A DNA stretch of 64,000 nt from Dirofilaria immitis (lineage: Eukaryota > Nematoda > Chromadorea > Rhabditida > Onchocercidae), in assembly GCA_024305405.1 (NCBI GenBank), contig JAKNDB010000109.1, positions 1,860,001-1,924,000 of the forward strand. The letters are read 5' to 3'. A program made the position numbers and the translations under genes. The notes under the pieces are model-generated. The model saw only the letters and a program-made list of their open reading frames with translations. It was not told the origin of the DNA and did not search any database. Positions 1 to 12,346 of the stretch are shown here, piece by piece. Each line of letters opens with the position of its first letter. Position 1 is the stretch's first letter.

Positions 1-2903
1 CTCACCATTTCAAATGCAATGCTCGATTGAAAGTATAATCTATAATATTATAAAATTGCGAAAATACTGCAACAGATGCCATGATGATATACGATATATG
101 TACATATGAATATCATATGTACATATATCGTATATCGTACTTGATCGTATGTCGGATTTGCTATGCCAGGTATATTTCCAATCTTTTATTCATAATTTTA
201 TATTAATTACTTTACTATTACGCCTTATTAATCATCAAATATAATGCTAGGATGGAAAAAAGAAATTTGGTTTCTTTTAGAATAAATTTTTTTGTCCTTT
301 CTAGTATTGTGTTTTAAGTTTCACTTCTTCATTTCTATATATGTATTTGAATCTCAATAATGATTAATTTAACATTATGTCGTATACACATTGTTAAGTT
401 AATTCTTTCTGATGATGATTAAGCTGTTTGTTCAAAACTTTTTCACATATACTCTTATAAAACCATAAGATTACGATTCTAGAGTGCTGTCGTTTAAAAT
501 GTATTTATACTTGTTTTGTGCATTGCTGTATAATAAGAAGCGTAAAAGTTGGACTAGTATCCACGTGCATAATATCGAATTTACACAATTGGAAGTTTCA
601 AGAATAGCTTCAAATTTCATGTAGCTATTGGAATATTAACATTTTTCATTTCATCACAACTTCGTAACATTAGTATATTGCGTCACTATTTCGTTCTTTT
701 AAATTTACAAAAAAAAAAAAAAGAATATGAGGAAAATCAAGAAATATAAATATCGATGCAGTCATCGCACCCTGCCGAAAAATGCGGTGTTGTGAAGTTT
801 TTCGCTGAAATTGAAATGATTTCGAAAGCTTGATTGCCTTATAGATTCGTTTTTTTATGTGGGAGCTGATTTCCGATTGCTTGATTTCTTTATTTCACAG
901 AATCACGATTCCCCTCTCATGTAGGGCTACGTTTAACAATTTGAAATGCAAAACATTCTGTACACTTGATTCCGTCATATTTATATTTCACTGATTAATA
1001 AAAAAACTTTCGATTCTCTGAGATTATATTCAGCAAATTTTTATTTTTTCTCGTTATAGTTTCGATAATTCTTGTCGATATAATCGGCTTGTAAATATTG
1101 AATTTCGTCAGGAAAATTGCCATATTTTTGATCAGTATATCTGAGGTAAACTGTACAGGTCAAACATTGTTATATGGTGCTACTTATTTTAATAATAAAA
1201 CAGAATCTCTTCCCAAATTCTAAAATTCGATAAAGTATTGTAGTTAACTGGAAGAAGTGAAAGAAGAAGAAAGGGATAAATGAAAGAAAGAAAGAAATGA
1301 AAAATGAATGAAACGAAAAAACAAACAAATGTTATTACTAATAATGATGAAGTTATTTGTAAGGCATGGCTACATATGTTTGAAATAGGAAATTTTGGCC
1401 TTCACTCAGTAAATCTGAAGCAAGAATAAGAGACAATAAGACAGTTCTTTTAAGGCAGAAATCATTTGTATGATTCACTTGATAATTTGAAAATCACTGC
1501 TTGATTCATGATTTATAAACGTAAGAAATCCCATCATCCATTCTTCCTGATCACTATTGGTTTCAAACAAATAATTGCAATAAAGACTGAAATTATTACT
1601 AATTGACAATTGAAATCAACAGATACACATGATTCATCATCTATTTGCACACTAAAACTCATAGGAACATGGTAAGCACCATTTTCGATCTCTAATACAG
1701 CACTATCAGTAGGGGTAATGAGAGAGGGTAATATAATTTTTTAAGTTCATATCATCTTATAGTATAATTCGGTGATTGCACTTATAATGAAGTGTTAGTT
1801 TTATTTTTTCCTATCCCTTATTGTCCAGAAAACTCTTCATATTTCTCCTGTTTACATCTCACATGCCATTTTCCTATCATTTATTTGAAACATAAGTACA
1901 TTTGCAATTTCATGGTGGGTATAGTCAGAGTGATACGAGACAACCTCACTGTTGCACATTTCCGACTGCAACCTAAGTGAAGATTCGCTAGTAGTTGAGT
2001 GATAAGTTGTGGATCGGCCGATGGGTAGTATTCATTGCGTACCTTTCCTATGAGTGAAGACTGTCACGGCGGGTGGGAAGCACTGATTTATGTTCTCTTT
2101 ATCGATTATGTACGTAGGCAGTGGCGTGTTTACTTTTTGATTCCGTTGATGCTGTTTCTCAAAAGCAGAAAACCTACCGTTGTACTTTTCAAACTTTACA
2201 ACTTTGATGCTAATCAAACTGAAGTTAGCACATGCCGTAAAACTTGCAATTGTCCGAAAGATTTATTAAAGTGATGATTTGTGAACTTTTATTGTTATGT
2301 GTTAAAAATAATCACAAAGAAAAGTGGTACTATTGAAATATCTATGAACACTGATGCAAACTTATTCGTCTTCTCATTTTCTTTTGCAGGAAGTGTCATA
2401 ATTAAACTTTTTTCGGAATTTTTTTTAAATAAGAAAAAAGTTGCTAGAACAAAGGTTTCCTTTCCTTTCGTCTACAATACAGTACATTACTGTTCACTAA
2501 TATTAAATGTTTTCCACTTCTAGTGGAACACTGATATAATTTCTTTATAAACAAATTCATAACAATTCGAGTCGTGCGCTACCATTAGTTGTTTTGATTG
2601 CAAATGTTGCTGGCTCTAAGGTTCGGTGTTTCATAATTTTTGATAGTAGAGTAACAGTGATGCCGGTTTTCCTAATCATCAGACATGAATTGTTGATGAC
2701 ATGTGTCCTTTAATTTTAGAACCTTTGTTTGCCCTACAATTCACTGTGAAGTAAGTATGCATCATTCTTAACACACAACAAGTTAATTGGCATAATGACA
2801 AAGTAGCAATTAATTTATTTTGGAAACACTTTTAGGTGATTTTACGACAGTTTACATAAATGGATGGTAAAGAAATAAGCGATACAATTTCATCATGTAA
2901 TAG
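1..2903. other. Left flank without a supportable gene
   Basis: I see no conserved protein on either strand. The open frames here are short and of AT-rich composition. The stretch contains a perfect inverted repeat (86-136) and a purine-rich run of GAA/GAAA-type repeats around 1245-1325. It is probably 3' flank of a gene outside the window plus the 5' flank of the PAQR gene; an untranslated or tiny coding first exon of that gene could lie here, but I could not identify it. Confidence 0.5.
86..136. repeat. Perfect 23-bp inverted repeat, 5-base loop
   Basis: Bases 86-108 are exactly reverse-complementary to 114-136, separated by AATAT. The arms mix ATAT, CGAT and GTACATATG words, so this is not a plain AT run. 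It can form a long hairpin or cruciform. Nothing in the surroundings says whether it is transcribed. Confidence 0.9.
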
Positions 2904-5900
2904 GATAAGAAGTGGAAATTTTTGCTGGATGTTAATGAAGCTCTACAAGAAGCTCAACAAATAATGACCGATGGAAAACCACGTGAACGTCATCCAGAGC
3001 ATGTGTTGGAAGAATCGACAACTGTTGAAGTACTTATTTTTCGTTTATACTCATGTTATCACTTTACTAGAGACAAGCCGGTTGTACGTATTTCTAAAAT
3101 TGATACCTTTTTTTTTTACTGTTTTGAGATATTTGAAGTTATTTAAGAAGTTGGGAAATAGTTTCTAAATTTTCTTTACCATATGAAAATCGTTCATCTA
3201 AGAGTTTCTATATAATTATGGAATCAGATTTCATAAAGCCTTAATTTTTATAAATATAAGATCTTAAATTTTCAAGGTAGTGAAAACCGGAGGACATGGA
3301 GATCCTATTGAAATTGTTGTCACTCGAAGTACTGTTATGTCTCAGCCTAACACAGATGATGAAGGTGACGGTAAGTTGTCCCTGAATCTTATGCCTATTT
3401 TTAAGTTGTTAAATATTCTGATTATTGTCTTCACTCAAAGAAATCGAGTTTGATTTACATTTTTTAAGGTGCTTTGTCAGGAAGTGATTCAGAATCATTT
3501 TTGCCATCACAAACTAAATCGAGTTCTCTTTCTTATACCTATAATGGTGAAGGAAGTTCGGATGAAATTTTCTCTCGTTGCGCAAATGTTCATTATCGCC
3601 GAAAACGTGGCGACAATTGGCGCTTGGATGATGGTGTGAAGAGTGAAGGTGATGGTATGAAAGGTGAAGATGATGGACATTTTGAGGTAATGATAATGCT
3701 GTAGAAAATAACTGACAGATATAAATCACAAATTGGTGTATCAAAATATGTCAAGTAATCTGAGCTTTATCCGTAAATCGATTTCTATTAGTGATTATTT
3801 AAATTTGTGCGCAGTCCATTTGAAGCAGAAATTGGCTTTCATATTTACAGGTGGAAGTGAAAGCGGAATATGGACAAGATGACGATGGAGAACCTTTCGT
3901 GAAAAAGGTATTCCGAGTAAAATGTTCAGCTTAGGCATCATTTTTTCAGTATTGCGCTGCAAGAATACTTTTTTACTCATTGAAATCTCTTGCTTTTCGA
4001 TATTGATAAGAAAATATCTATACAAAACATTTTAAATTACCTGTTCAACGTGGTTTTTGCTTTTTCAAAAAATTTTTCTTAATATTGGTGATCTGCACTT
4101 ATCTGCTTGTTTATTCGCTTTCTTATGTTCTTCCACATGCGCCAGATTTCCATATTAGCTCAAAGCATTTGCTTTATAGTCTGGCATTAATATTTCATTA
4201 TGAACTGTAGAGCTGGTAATGCTTTGAGTTTAGTCTCAAGTTGCAATTTTCTAATTTTCAGTTATACTTTTCTAGTTCGAGGAATTTAGAGATTTCAAAA
4301 TGGCACTCATTAATTAAATTTACAGTCTTGGGAGGCGACTTGGCGTGTGCAAAAATTTGAATATTTGCCAGAATGGCTTCAAGATAACGAATATTTGAGG
4401 CATGGACATCGGCCACCTTTGCCAAGCTTTGCGCAGTGCTTTCGTAGTATTTTATCTATTCACACTGAAACCGGAAATATTTGGACTCATTTAATTGGTG
4501 CGTTTTCGAGATATTTGAATAGAAATGGAAATAAGACAGAGAGTTTTTGGTGTCTCACTGTAAATGGAGTGATGTGACAAAAAGAAATGCAAAAATCGGC
4601 GAAAAAACTGGAAAAATAATATAAAGTGTCGCTCCTCTTAAAAAAATTGCCACAAAAGGAAATTTAATGATGCGAAAACATTTAGACTTTGGCGATACTT
4701 CTTACACGAGTATATTTTTTTGAATGATACGTTTGAATAATTGAAATTTATAAAATTTTTATAGGTTGTCTAGCATTTGCATTACTGGCTGCTTGGTTTA
4801 TGACACGGCCAGATACTGACATTCGTTTCAAGAGAAAGTTGTGTTTTCATTCTTTTTGCTGGAGCAATTATTTGCCTTGGCATGTCATTTACCTTCCATA
4901 CGGTTAGCTGTCATTCGGTTGCTGTGGTCCGGATTTTCTGCAAGTATGTTATCAGTGTTACATTTTTCTTTTTCAAGTTTAATAATTTTAGTATCAGTAT
5001 AACAAAATTTGTTCAATAATATGACAGAAAGCTATGCAGTAACAAACATTCAATTATAGATTAGATTATTTGGGTATATCTTTATTGATTATTGGCTCAT
5101 TCGTTCCTTGGCTATATTACGGTTTTTATTGTCGACGTGAACCAAAAATAACTTACATTGCAATGGTTTGCGTCTTGGGTGTGGGTGCAATTATAGTTTC
5201 ACTGTGGGATAAATTTAGCGAATCGCGATATCGACCTATTCGAGCTGGTGTTTTTTTGGCAATGGGATGTAGTGGTAATTTTTACGGTTTGATTTTTGTT
5301 TCGAATATTTTCTATAATTTCGAGAAAATTCAACTCAGTTTTCTATCATATTCCCGTCATCATTCCTCTAGCCTCTAACTATTTCCTATTCATTGTTAGT
5401 TTAATTTGATCTTATTTTTAAGTTGTTGCAGGTGAGAAGTTATCTACTTCCCTTTGTGTTTTTTTGCAACAATCGAATTATAGAAACGATTTACTTGTTT
5501 TTTAAGTTTGAACTATCAAACTTTTCACTGCATAGCATAGCACAGCGTGATTTCAGGAGTAGTACCAACGGTTCATTTCATGATCACCGATGGTATACGA
5601 ACGTTGTTCAAAGATGCAGCATTTCATTGGCTCTTATTAATGGCTGCGTTATATATTCTTGGCACATTGTTGTATGCTACGCGTACTCCGGAACGATTTT
5701 TTCCTGGGAAATGTGATATCTTGGCATGTTTTTTTAGCGTCATAAATCTAAAGGTTTTGCTATTATTTCTGAATTAAAGCAGATTTGCTCATTTCCTTCT
5801 GGAATGAGTTAAAACAAACTGTTTAGCTCTGATTTTTAGTTCCAGTCTCATCAGCTGTTTCACGTATGTGTTGTTATTGCTGCATTTGTTCACTACTATG

Positions 5901-6019
5901 GAATTTCTGAAATGGCAATGCATCGAATAAGGGCTTCTTGTCCAATGGAGAGCGATGCTGTGCGAGCATTTCATCATATTGTTGAAGGTGTGAAGAAAGC
6001 GGTACATGATGCATTGTAA
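2904..6019 (+). CDS. Adiponectin-receptor-like PAQR protein
   Basis: Nine exons: 2904-3029, 3277-3370, 3469-3686, 3851-3907, 4326-4497, 4765-4943, 5060-5274, 5557-5723, 5840-6019. The product (about 450-470 residues) has an acidic, Ser-rich N-terminus, then the AdipoR core: the EYLPEWLQDNEYLRHGHRPP block, seven membrane helices, and the predicted zinc ligands in FHTVSCHS (helix 2) and HQLFHV (helix 7), with the conserved Asp in KLDY. The family senses or hydrolyses membrane lipids (ceramidase-like) and in C. elegans PAQR-1/PAQR-2 controls membrane fluidity; which of the two this matches is not decidable here. The start is uncertain: the first exon has an in-frame ATG at 2964, but it opens at a TAATAG acceptor and may follow an unseen exon. 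Exon 6 needs one extra T in each of two T runs (4826-4828 and 4853-4857) to keep frame. Intron 8 uses a GC donor at 5724. Confidence 0.93.
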
Positions 6020-7072
6020 AGAACTACTAATGGTTAGGAATTGTAAACAAACCTCTTTATCCGTATTGTAAAAAGTCTCGTATTTTTTTAACTGCGATGT
6101 GTCTGTCAAATTTTTAAACTATATTAAAAATATTTGATGTAATGGCTTTTGTTTCTTGCTTTCAAGTTCATTTTTGAGCCGGTAACTCTTTACATTTGCC
6201 TCTCTTTTTTATTTGCTATATACTTTAGGTTTTATTTTGATATATTATAGAATTAATTGCTTATAATGAATTTTTTTTTATAATTGAAGTAGTTTTCTTA
6301 AAATAATTGAAATTTAAAGAGGAATAAAAATTACGTTTATCCCTTCATATAGTATTTTGCCTTCCAGATCACTTGCAGGTTAACGATTCACAATTATCTA
6401 TTCATGTTTTGTTGCTTTTAAATCAAGTGTTCATTTTCCTCGTTTACACTTTGTTATGGGGTTTAGCGCCTATTTAGCTGTCTAATAGGACAGCAGTCTT
6501 TTGCTTGTTAGGAGTTATTGTTTAGGTTGGTTTACTGCTTACTCGTAAAAGCATATTATGTAATGGAAGTTTGTAATACCAGGAGAATGTACTGATTTAA
6601 ACTATTCTTTGTATTATATGTTTGCGTTTTGTTTCAACAGAACTTGTTTTATACAATCGAACGGTTTTCCGGTTTTTAAAAGAATGATAATTTTATGGGA
6701 ATTATGTTGAAATATCGGTTGTTCTCAAATGAACAGAAAGTAGAATAAAATATGTTGGCAAAAACATATCATGCGTAATTTCAGAGCATTTGCCTTGTAA
6801 TTCAGTAAAACACTAAGTTTAGATTACTTCATTCTTCCACTGATTAATATTTTTTGGTGTTGCTGCCGACTAAATTTTGATGAATAAAATTCATGACTTG
6901 CTTTCGTTTACCCTCGTGAAATGTATATATATGTATATTCTTGCGGGCGGCGTGTGTTCCTTTGTTTCATCTGGTAGTGCCTGCAAAGTTTTTTATGTAA
7001 CTTAGCAGAGTTACTGTTCCAGTACTTCGTTTTATATGTGGTAGAAATGGTACTTAGTCCTTATAGGATTTC
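6020..7072. other. Intergenic, 3' flank of PAQR gene
   Basis: No coding signal seen. It holds the PAQR 3' untranslated region, with an AATAAA hexamer at 6323, and the promoter side of the next gene, which has a TTATAG splice acceptor (AG at 7065-7066) six bases before its ATG. Confidence 0.5.
6323..6328 (+). terminator. Poly(A) signal AATAAA (PAQR gene)
   Basis: First AATAAA on the coding strand after the stop codon, about 300 bases downstream. The motif is common in AT-rich DNA, so use is inferred from position only. Confidence 0.35.
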
Positions 7073-10000
7073 ATGGAAAAGAAAAGAGAGATCTCGTCGA
7101 CGGGGCAAATAACTCGTGTTGATGTTAAGTTTGCTTATTTAACAAATGACAAGTGTGGGAGTGTGTTCGTCCCACCATGTTCAGCTCTACCGAGGAATTG
7201 CCTCAGTCCCGATTTAACTAATTTTTATAAGGCTGGTGATATCGTTCATTTCACAGCGGTACCGCAGCAAGGCAAGAACGATTGCCAATGGTTAGCCACG
7301 AAGGTGCGTTCAAAATTTTTCCTATATTTGCTAGAATTTAGTTGTCCAACTGTTGATCAGAATGTTGGTGTCTATAGTTTGTTACTGACAGTCTTTGATG
7401 ATCGGCAAAACTATCGTAATTTTATGATCATGAGTAAAATCACTTGATTCAGGTAACACCATCAGCAAATAACGATATATATCAAGCGCCGTGTTATCAA
7501 ATTAGCAACCTCCAACAGGTATCTCTAATTTAAGCTGAAAGCAATAAAATAGAATTAACAATTTTTTATGTGGAGAATTTAAGGATTTAATTCATTTTGC
7601 CGAGAATGTATGAGTAACATTATCTAGAAATTGATATGGATTGAGGTTTTAAGTCTCATTTAGGATTTTGTCGCGAGATCTAAAGCATTAACAACGATAA
7701 CAAGAATTTTATTAATGATTAATATGATAACCCCATTAACTAGTAAGTTTCATCAGGAAATCTCCAATAGTATTTCAGATTGTCACAATTACATTAGTAA
7801 CTGAAACATATGCATATGCTACCAATGATGAACTAGGTACGATTTTCATTCCTGGTTCGGCTTTTCAACAAACCGAAGTAGCAAAATTGGATAGTCATTT
7901 GGCTGTTGGTGATAACATCATAGTTCATATTCGTTCACAAGCTCCTAGATGTGGTTGCAACTGGATTGCTGAATATGCCAGCAAAATTACCGTTTTAAAT
8001 GCTGCTGCATCTTCTATGCTGAATGTCGATAGCAATGAAAGTTCCTGTAGCGGTCTTATAAAACGAGGTACTTCGATTTATAAATTCTTATACACGGTTA
8101 GTCTCATTACTGTTTAAGATATAAAAATATGATTTTTTTCTATAAAAATTGATTCGGGAGAACTGACAAATTTGTTCTGTTGCCTTAGCATCAAAAAAAA
8201 ATATGTATAAGTATTTTTAATTCTTTGGCTTAGTAATTTAAATCACAGTGCGTTATATTTTATGAATATATGGTTGTTTGTTTATCTTTGCAGTTTTAGT
8301 CTCTAAAATGATGAGAAACCACTGGGGTAAAAGTAATTTCTTGCTCTGTTTTTGCAGAGCTTTATTATTATGAAACGTTGTTGCTTTATCCCTATCAAAC
8401 TCTTATTAGGTAAAGGAATAATTGTATGGGCAGATGATTTGATGGCTTGCGTAACGAACGATTCCAATGAAAAAGTGATGTGTCCAATCTTAACTTGGGC
8501 GGGAGGGAATAATGGCAACTTGTTTGCCGAATGTTTGAATGACGTGGTTGAAGTTGGGCAGACGGTTTGTTTTCTTTTCTTATTTTTATTTTTTCAATTG
8601 CCAAATTATTATAATTATTGTCATTACTAGAATCGATGTTTTGTATTCTTGAAGTTGTATATTAAACTGCAATGTACTGTAGAAAACAGCTGTTCTGATT
8701 TACTGTATTACCTGGAAATACTGCAGGTGGTATCCTCCCACTTGCGCAATTTGATAAGTGATATTTTCATCAACTCTGCTTAGAAAAGTAAGCAAAATGA
8801 TAAGCGCACATATCTTGTTTAACAAAGCTCTCTATCTGGTGTCAGTTACCCTTTCCATTTGATTTCTTACTATCTGTGATGTAAGCTTTAGACATCAAAA
8901 TTTTTTCTGTATTCAATGAATGGTCAGAAAACTTAATGCAGAAGTTGGCTAAAAATTGAAACAGTATAAGTTAACTTAGTAATTCGTTACCGCATTTTAT
9001 AAATACTGATTTGTTTGTTTATCATCACTGCAGAGAATTTTTCCGTAGTAAACATTTGCAGGTCTTTTACGAAGCGTTGTATAGTGATATCGGATTGAGA
9101 GCAAAGTGGTGGTCTACGAAATCTCCACGAAAAATTTTGCGGATTCTTATACTCAAACAGCTCTTACCGTGGAGCAGATGATTATTCGATCTATAGAACC
9201 TGATATTCTTCAACATTTACAGAAGAAAATTCCGAATATAATTCAGCTTGCCAAAAATTTATAATTAATATTTTTTTAAGTCTATTCGGTAATAAAGTTG
9301 ATGCAATAAAATACATGTAATTTAATTTTTTGATTAAACTGAATCGATCTGGACATTTATCAATGCTTTTTTTTGATGGTGCTGTAGCCAACATATTTTT
9401 GAATAGAAGTGATAACAATTCCATAATATGGCAATCTCACTTACTTATGCTCTCCGGAATAAAATCTTGCATAATCTATTTCAATTATTCAGTTATTGCA
9501 TAATCACACTTCTGTTCTCTCCCTCTGCTTGCATAATTAATTTTGGAATTAGCTTTTGATAGTGTCTGCATTTTTACGTCTAAATATTACGTAAAATGAA
9601 ATCAAATGTAACATAACAGTGCATAAAAAGATTTAGAGACTATTATTTAGCAGAATTATCTTATTGTGTTTTACTTGTTGGCTCTTAAAGTTGTTAGTTT
9701 TGTTCGCACTGTTATTATGATCTGTTTGTTGTAATTTCACGTAAAAGTGCGTTTTTTGTGTAAGGCTCCTTTTTCTATAATGCTTATTTCTAAGCCTATT
9801 TTTATAACTATATATATGTATGGATTTTTTGTTTGGCTTCCGATCGAAATAATTTATTGCATATCAATAATGCATCATAATTCCATCAAATGGATTAAAT
9901 TCATTGAACCATTAAATTTTTTACGGTATTTAGCTTGGTTGTCAGTGTTTTTTTCTGGCGTTAATTAGTTTTAAACGATTTTAAATGTCTTTCAACCATT

Positions 10001-10554
10001 TCTGATAGCAGGAAACAATTTTTGTAAATCAACGTAAGCAATTATTTCGCTGTTTGCTTTCTGAATATCGTCCTGTGTCGGTTGTTGTGAAGTAACATAA
10101 CCGTTTCAAGTGAGGTTTTATTTCATGAACTTGCAATTTTTTTAAAAAATGTGAAATGTTTTTTCTTTTTTTTGCAGTTAGTGGAAGTAAATTTTTCTCG
10201 TGAATATCAGGATTTCTCGGCGGAAATTAGCATGAAGCTATACCGTGATGATTGTTCATCGGCTCTTTGTCGTTCGGATGGATGGACTTGTGTTTTCGCT
10301 CGGATTGTATCGGTTGAACCTCTGGAAGTGGAAGATGTGACAAACAGACTTCTTTAAGCAGTATTGCTGAAGATGTTACCATTGAGAATGTGCAGTGTAA
10401 CGACTATTGCTACCTACTGCTAGATACCACTGTTCGACCAATCAGATGCACTCGTATCACTGTTGTTCCGGTTGAAATTGCACCACTTGCTCAGTATCAA
10501 CTAAAACTTGCTCGTGATATGGAAAACGACAGTTTACTGCGCAATTGTAATTAA
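7073..10554 (+). CDS. Unrecognised protein with three related ~70-residue segments
   Basis: Seven proposed exons: 7073-7303, 7453-7518, 7779-8067, 8410-8564, 9062-9168, 10012-10086, 10178-10554; about 433 residues. The ATG at 7073 lies just after a TTATAG acceptor, suggesting trans-splicing. No signal peptide or membrane helix. Three segments share a pattern: a hydrophobic strand, an A-x-x-TND word (AYLTND, AYATND, ACVTND), a Pro-containing strand such as GSVFVPP or GTIFIPG, then V/A-G-D/Q with strands and a Trp (CQWLATK, CNWIAEY, AKWWSTK). This recalls small beta-barrel nucleic-acid-binding folds, but that is inference. Two frame breaks look like lost bases: the A5T4 run near 9129-9137 and the T-rich stretch 10349-10355, after which the frame stays open for about 65 codons. 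The weak donor at 9169 is uncertain; without it the frame would stop at 9264. I do not recognise the family. Confidence 0.7.
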
Positions 10555-12346
10555 TTACACGTGTGTCATATTCTTTTGTTAACTTATATCGATATAGTTT
10601 TGTGAAATTGTATGTATAAAAGTCCTTACCTCATATGCAAGAGATGCAAGTAACTCTCAAATGATTTTCTACTCATTAAGTCTATTGCCTTACGAATGTT
10701 TTTTATTAAATGTAAACTAAATGTAGATCTGAATATGCGGTATTCCACGAATGATGCTTTAAATGAAATAGAGAAAAGAAAAAGGAATAAATCATTGGAA
10801 AACAAATTTCCGCTTTGTGAAGTTGCAGCGTTTTAGCTTCATTTCTGCAACAGTAAAATAAGTTTGACAAATTTCTGAAAGATTGGGGAGTATAGTATCT
10901 AACGAATCAATAATCTTTCATTTCTGGATGATACGTGTTTCAGGGCTTTTGTTTCTGAAGATTAACTTTTTATATTATACAAGGAATTGACACTGGAGGT
11001 TTATGGCAATTTCTGCAGTATTAATTAATTTAAACTGTTCATTCGTTAAAAAAAAAAAAAAAAGTGAAAAAGGATGAAAAAGGTAGTTGTGGAATACGAT
11101 GATTCGAAAAATACAATTTTGATAAGATATTCATTTTGTTTATAACTATCATTTTTAAACTCAAAAATATGACAGTTTGTGTTTCGAAAGATCATCAAAA
11201 GAAATATAATATGAAATCGTTAGATCTATGATACTTTCTAAAAACTCCATCTGAGCAAAGAAATAGGAAAGATAATTTATAAAGAAGTCATCCTTGTTTT
11301 ATAAATAATTTAGCGCAATACCGACTTTAAAGTACGTCATATTTTTTCGAATAGTTGTGAGAAAGTTTGGAATTCGAAATAAAAAAAAAACTCTAACACT
11401 AACAATGCTGAATAAAATGAAGGAAATATGCATTTAATAAGGATATAATTTGCTGCGTAATTAAGATCAATGGCGTTAAATTATTTATAAAACAAATGAA
11501 CCCCTACCATTCCCAACATTGGTTTTGCAGCCTTAGGCAAACAAACTTGATTAGCAATCAAAAACTAAGGAACTGACCCACAGTTAAAAAGTTTGATAAA
11601 TAGCATTACAAGTGGAGGAATGAGAAGAAGTAATTGCTACAATAGTATTATAATTTTGATGCGTAGAATTCTAGAATTGTGAAGCAATCGTTAATAAATT
11701 AAATAAACATTGCGGGGACATCTCGCGATGTTTTAGTGAAATGTATAATTTCTTCAACTTTTTATTTGATATGTTGCATAGCTCATAAATGTATTCCTGT
11801 AAAGGAATCAATTACTAAATAGGCAAAAAGCAAACATTCATCATCTGGATTCACTAGCAGAAATCATTTACGCTGTTAAAATAGATTCCAGTTACGGCTT
11901 TATTAATATTTAATTTAAAAATCAAGATAAATTCAGAGAAATTTTCCTTTGTACCATTAATAATAAAATAATGGTGAGTTATTTTATAGAATAGAAAAGA
12001 TACTGTTGAAACATTAAAAAGTTCAAGAATACAACATTAATGATGATATCATTTCTACAAAATCAAGGTATACTGAATGCTGTTTTGTAATAACTAATTG
12101 GTAGAAATAATTGTAACGATTAGAATCAAAAGATTTTATCTTATTAGTATACCTACTAATCATTTTAGAAAACATTTGTGTAAATGGCTCGAAACCAATC
12201 ATCAAAACAATGTTATTTTCAAATTATAATTGATAATAAAATTTAGGCACAAAAATGGGAAGATCAATTAAAATATGTTAAATATGATGTTTTATTTTGC
12301 TTTTTATTTTACTTTCATGAAAAAATTTGATGAAATAAAAGAATAT
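10555..12346. other. Intergenic between convergent genes
   Basis: AT-rich, no coding signal seen. It lies between the 3' ends of the repeated-segment gene (+) and the acetyltransferase gene (-), so it holds both 3' untranslated regions; an AATAAA at 10786 could serve the former. Confidence 0.5.
10786..10791 (+). terminator. Poly(A) signal AATAAA
   Basis: About 230 bases after the stop of the repeated-segment gene; assigned by position only. Confidence 0.3.

Noticed and set aside
2035..2274. 79-codon open frame upstream of the PAQR gene as its first exon
   Set aside because: A donor exists inside it, but the resulting N-terminus matches nothing and the minus strand is open over the same bases; evidence too weak.
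8690..8756. Possible extra exon of the repeated-segment gene (TVLPGNTAGGILPLAQFDK)
   Set aside because: The peptide looks plausible, but no acceptor/donor pair fits the phase-0 joins of the exons at 8564 and 9062, which already give a complete repeat segment.
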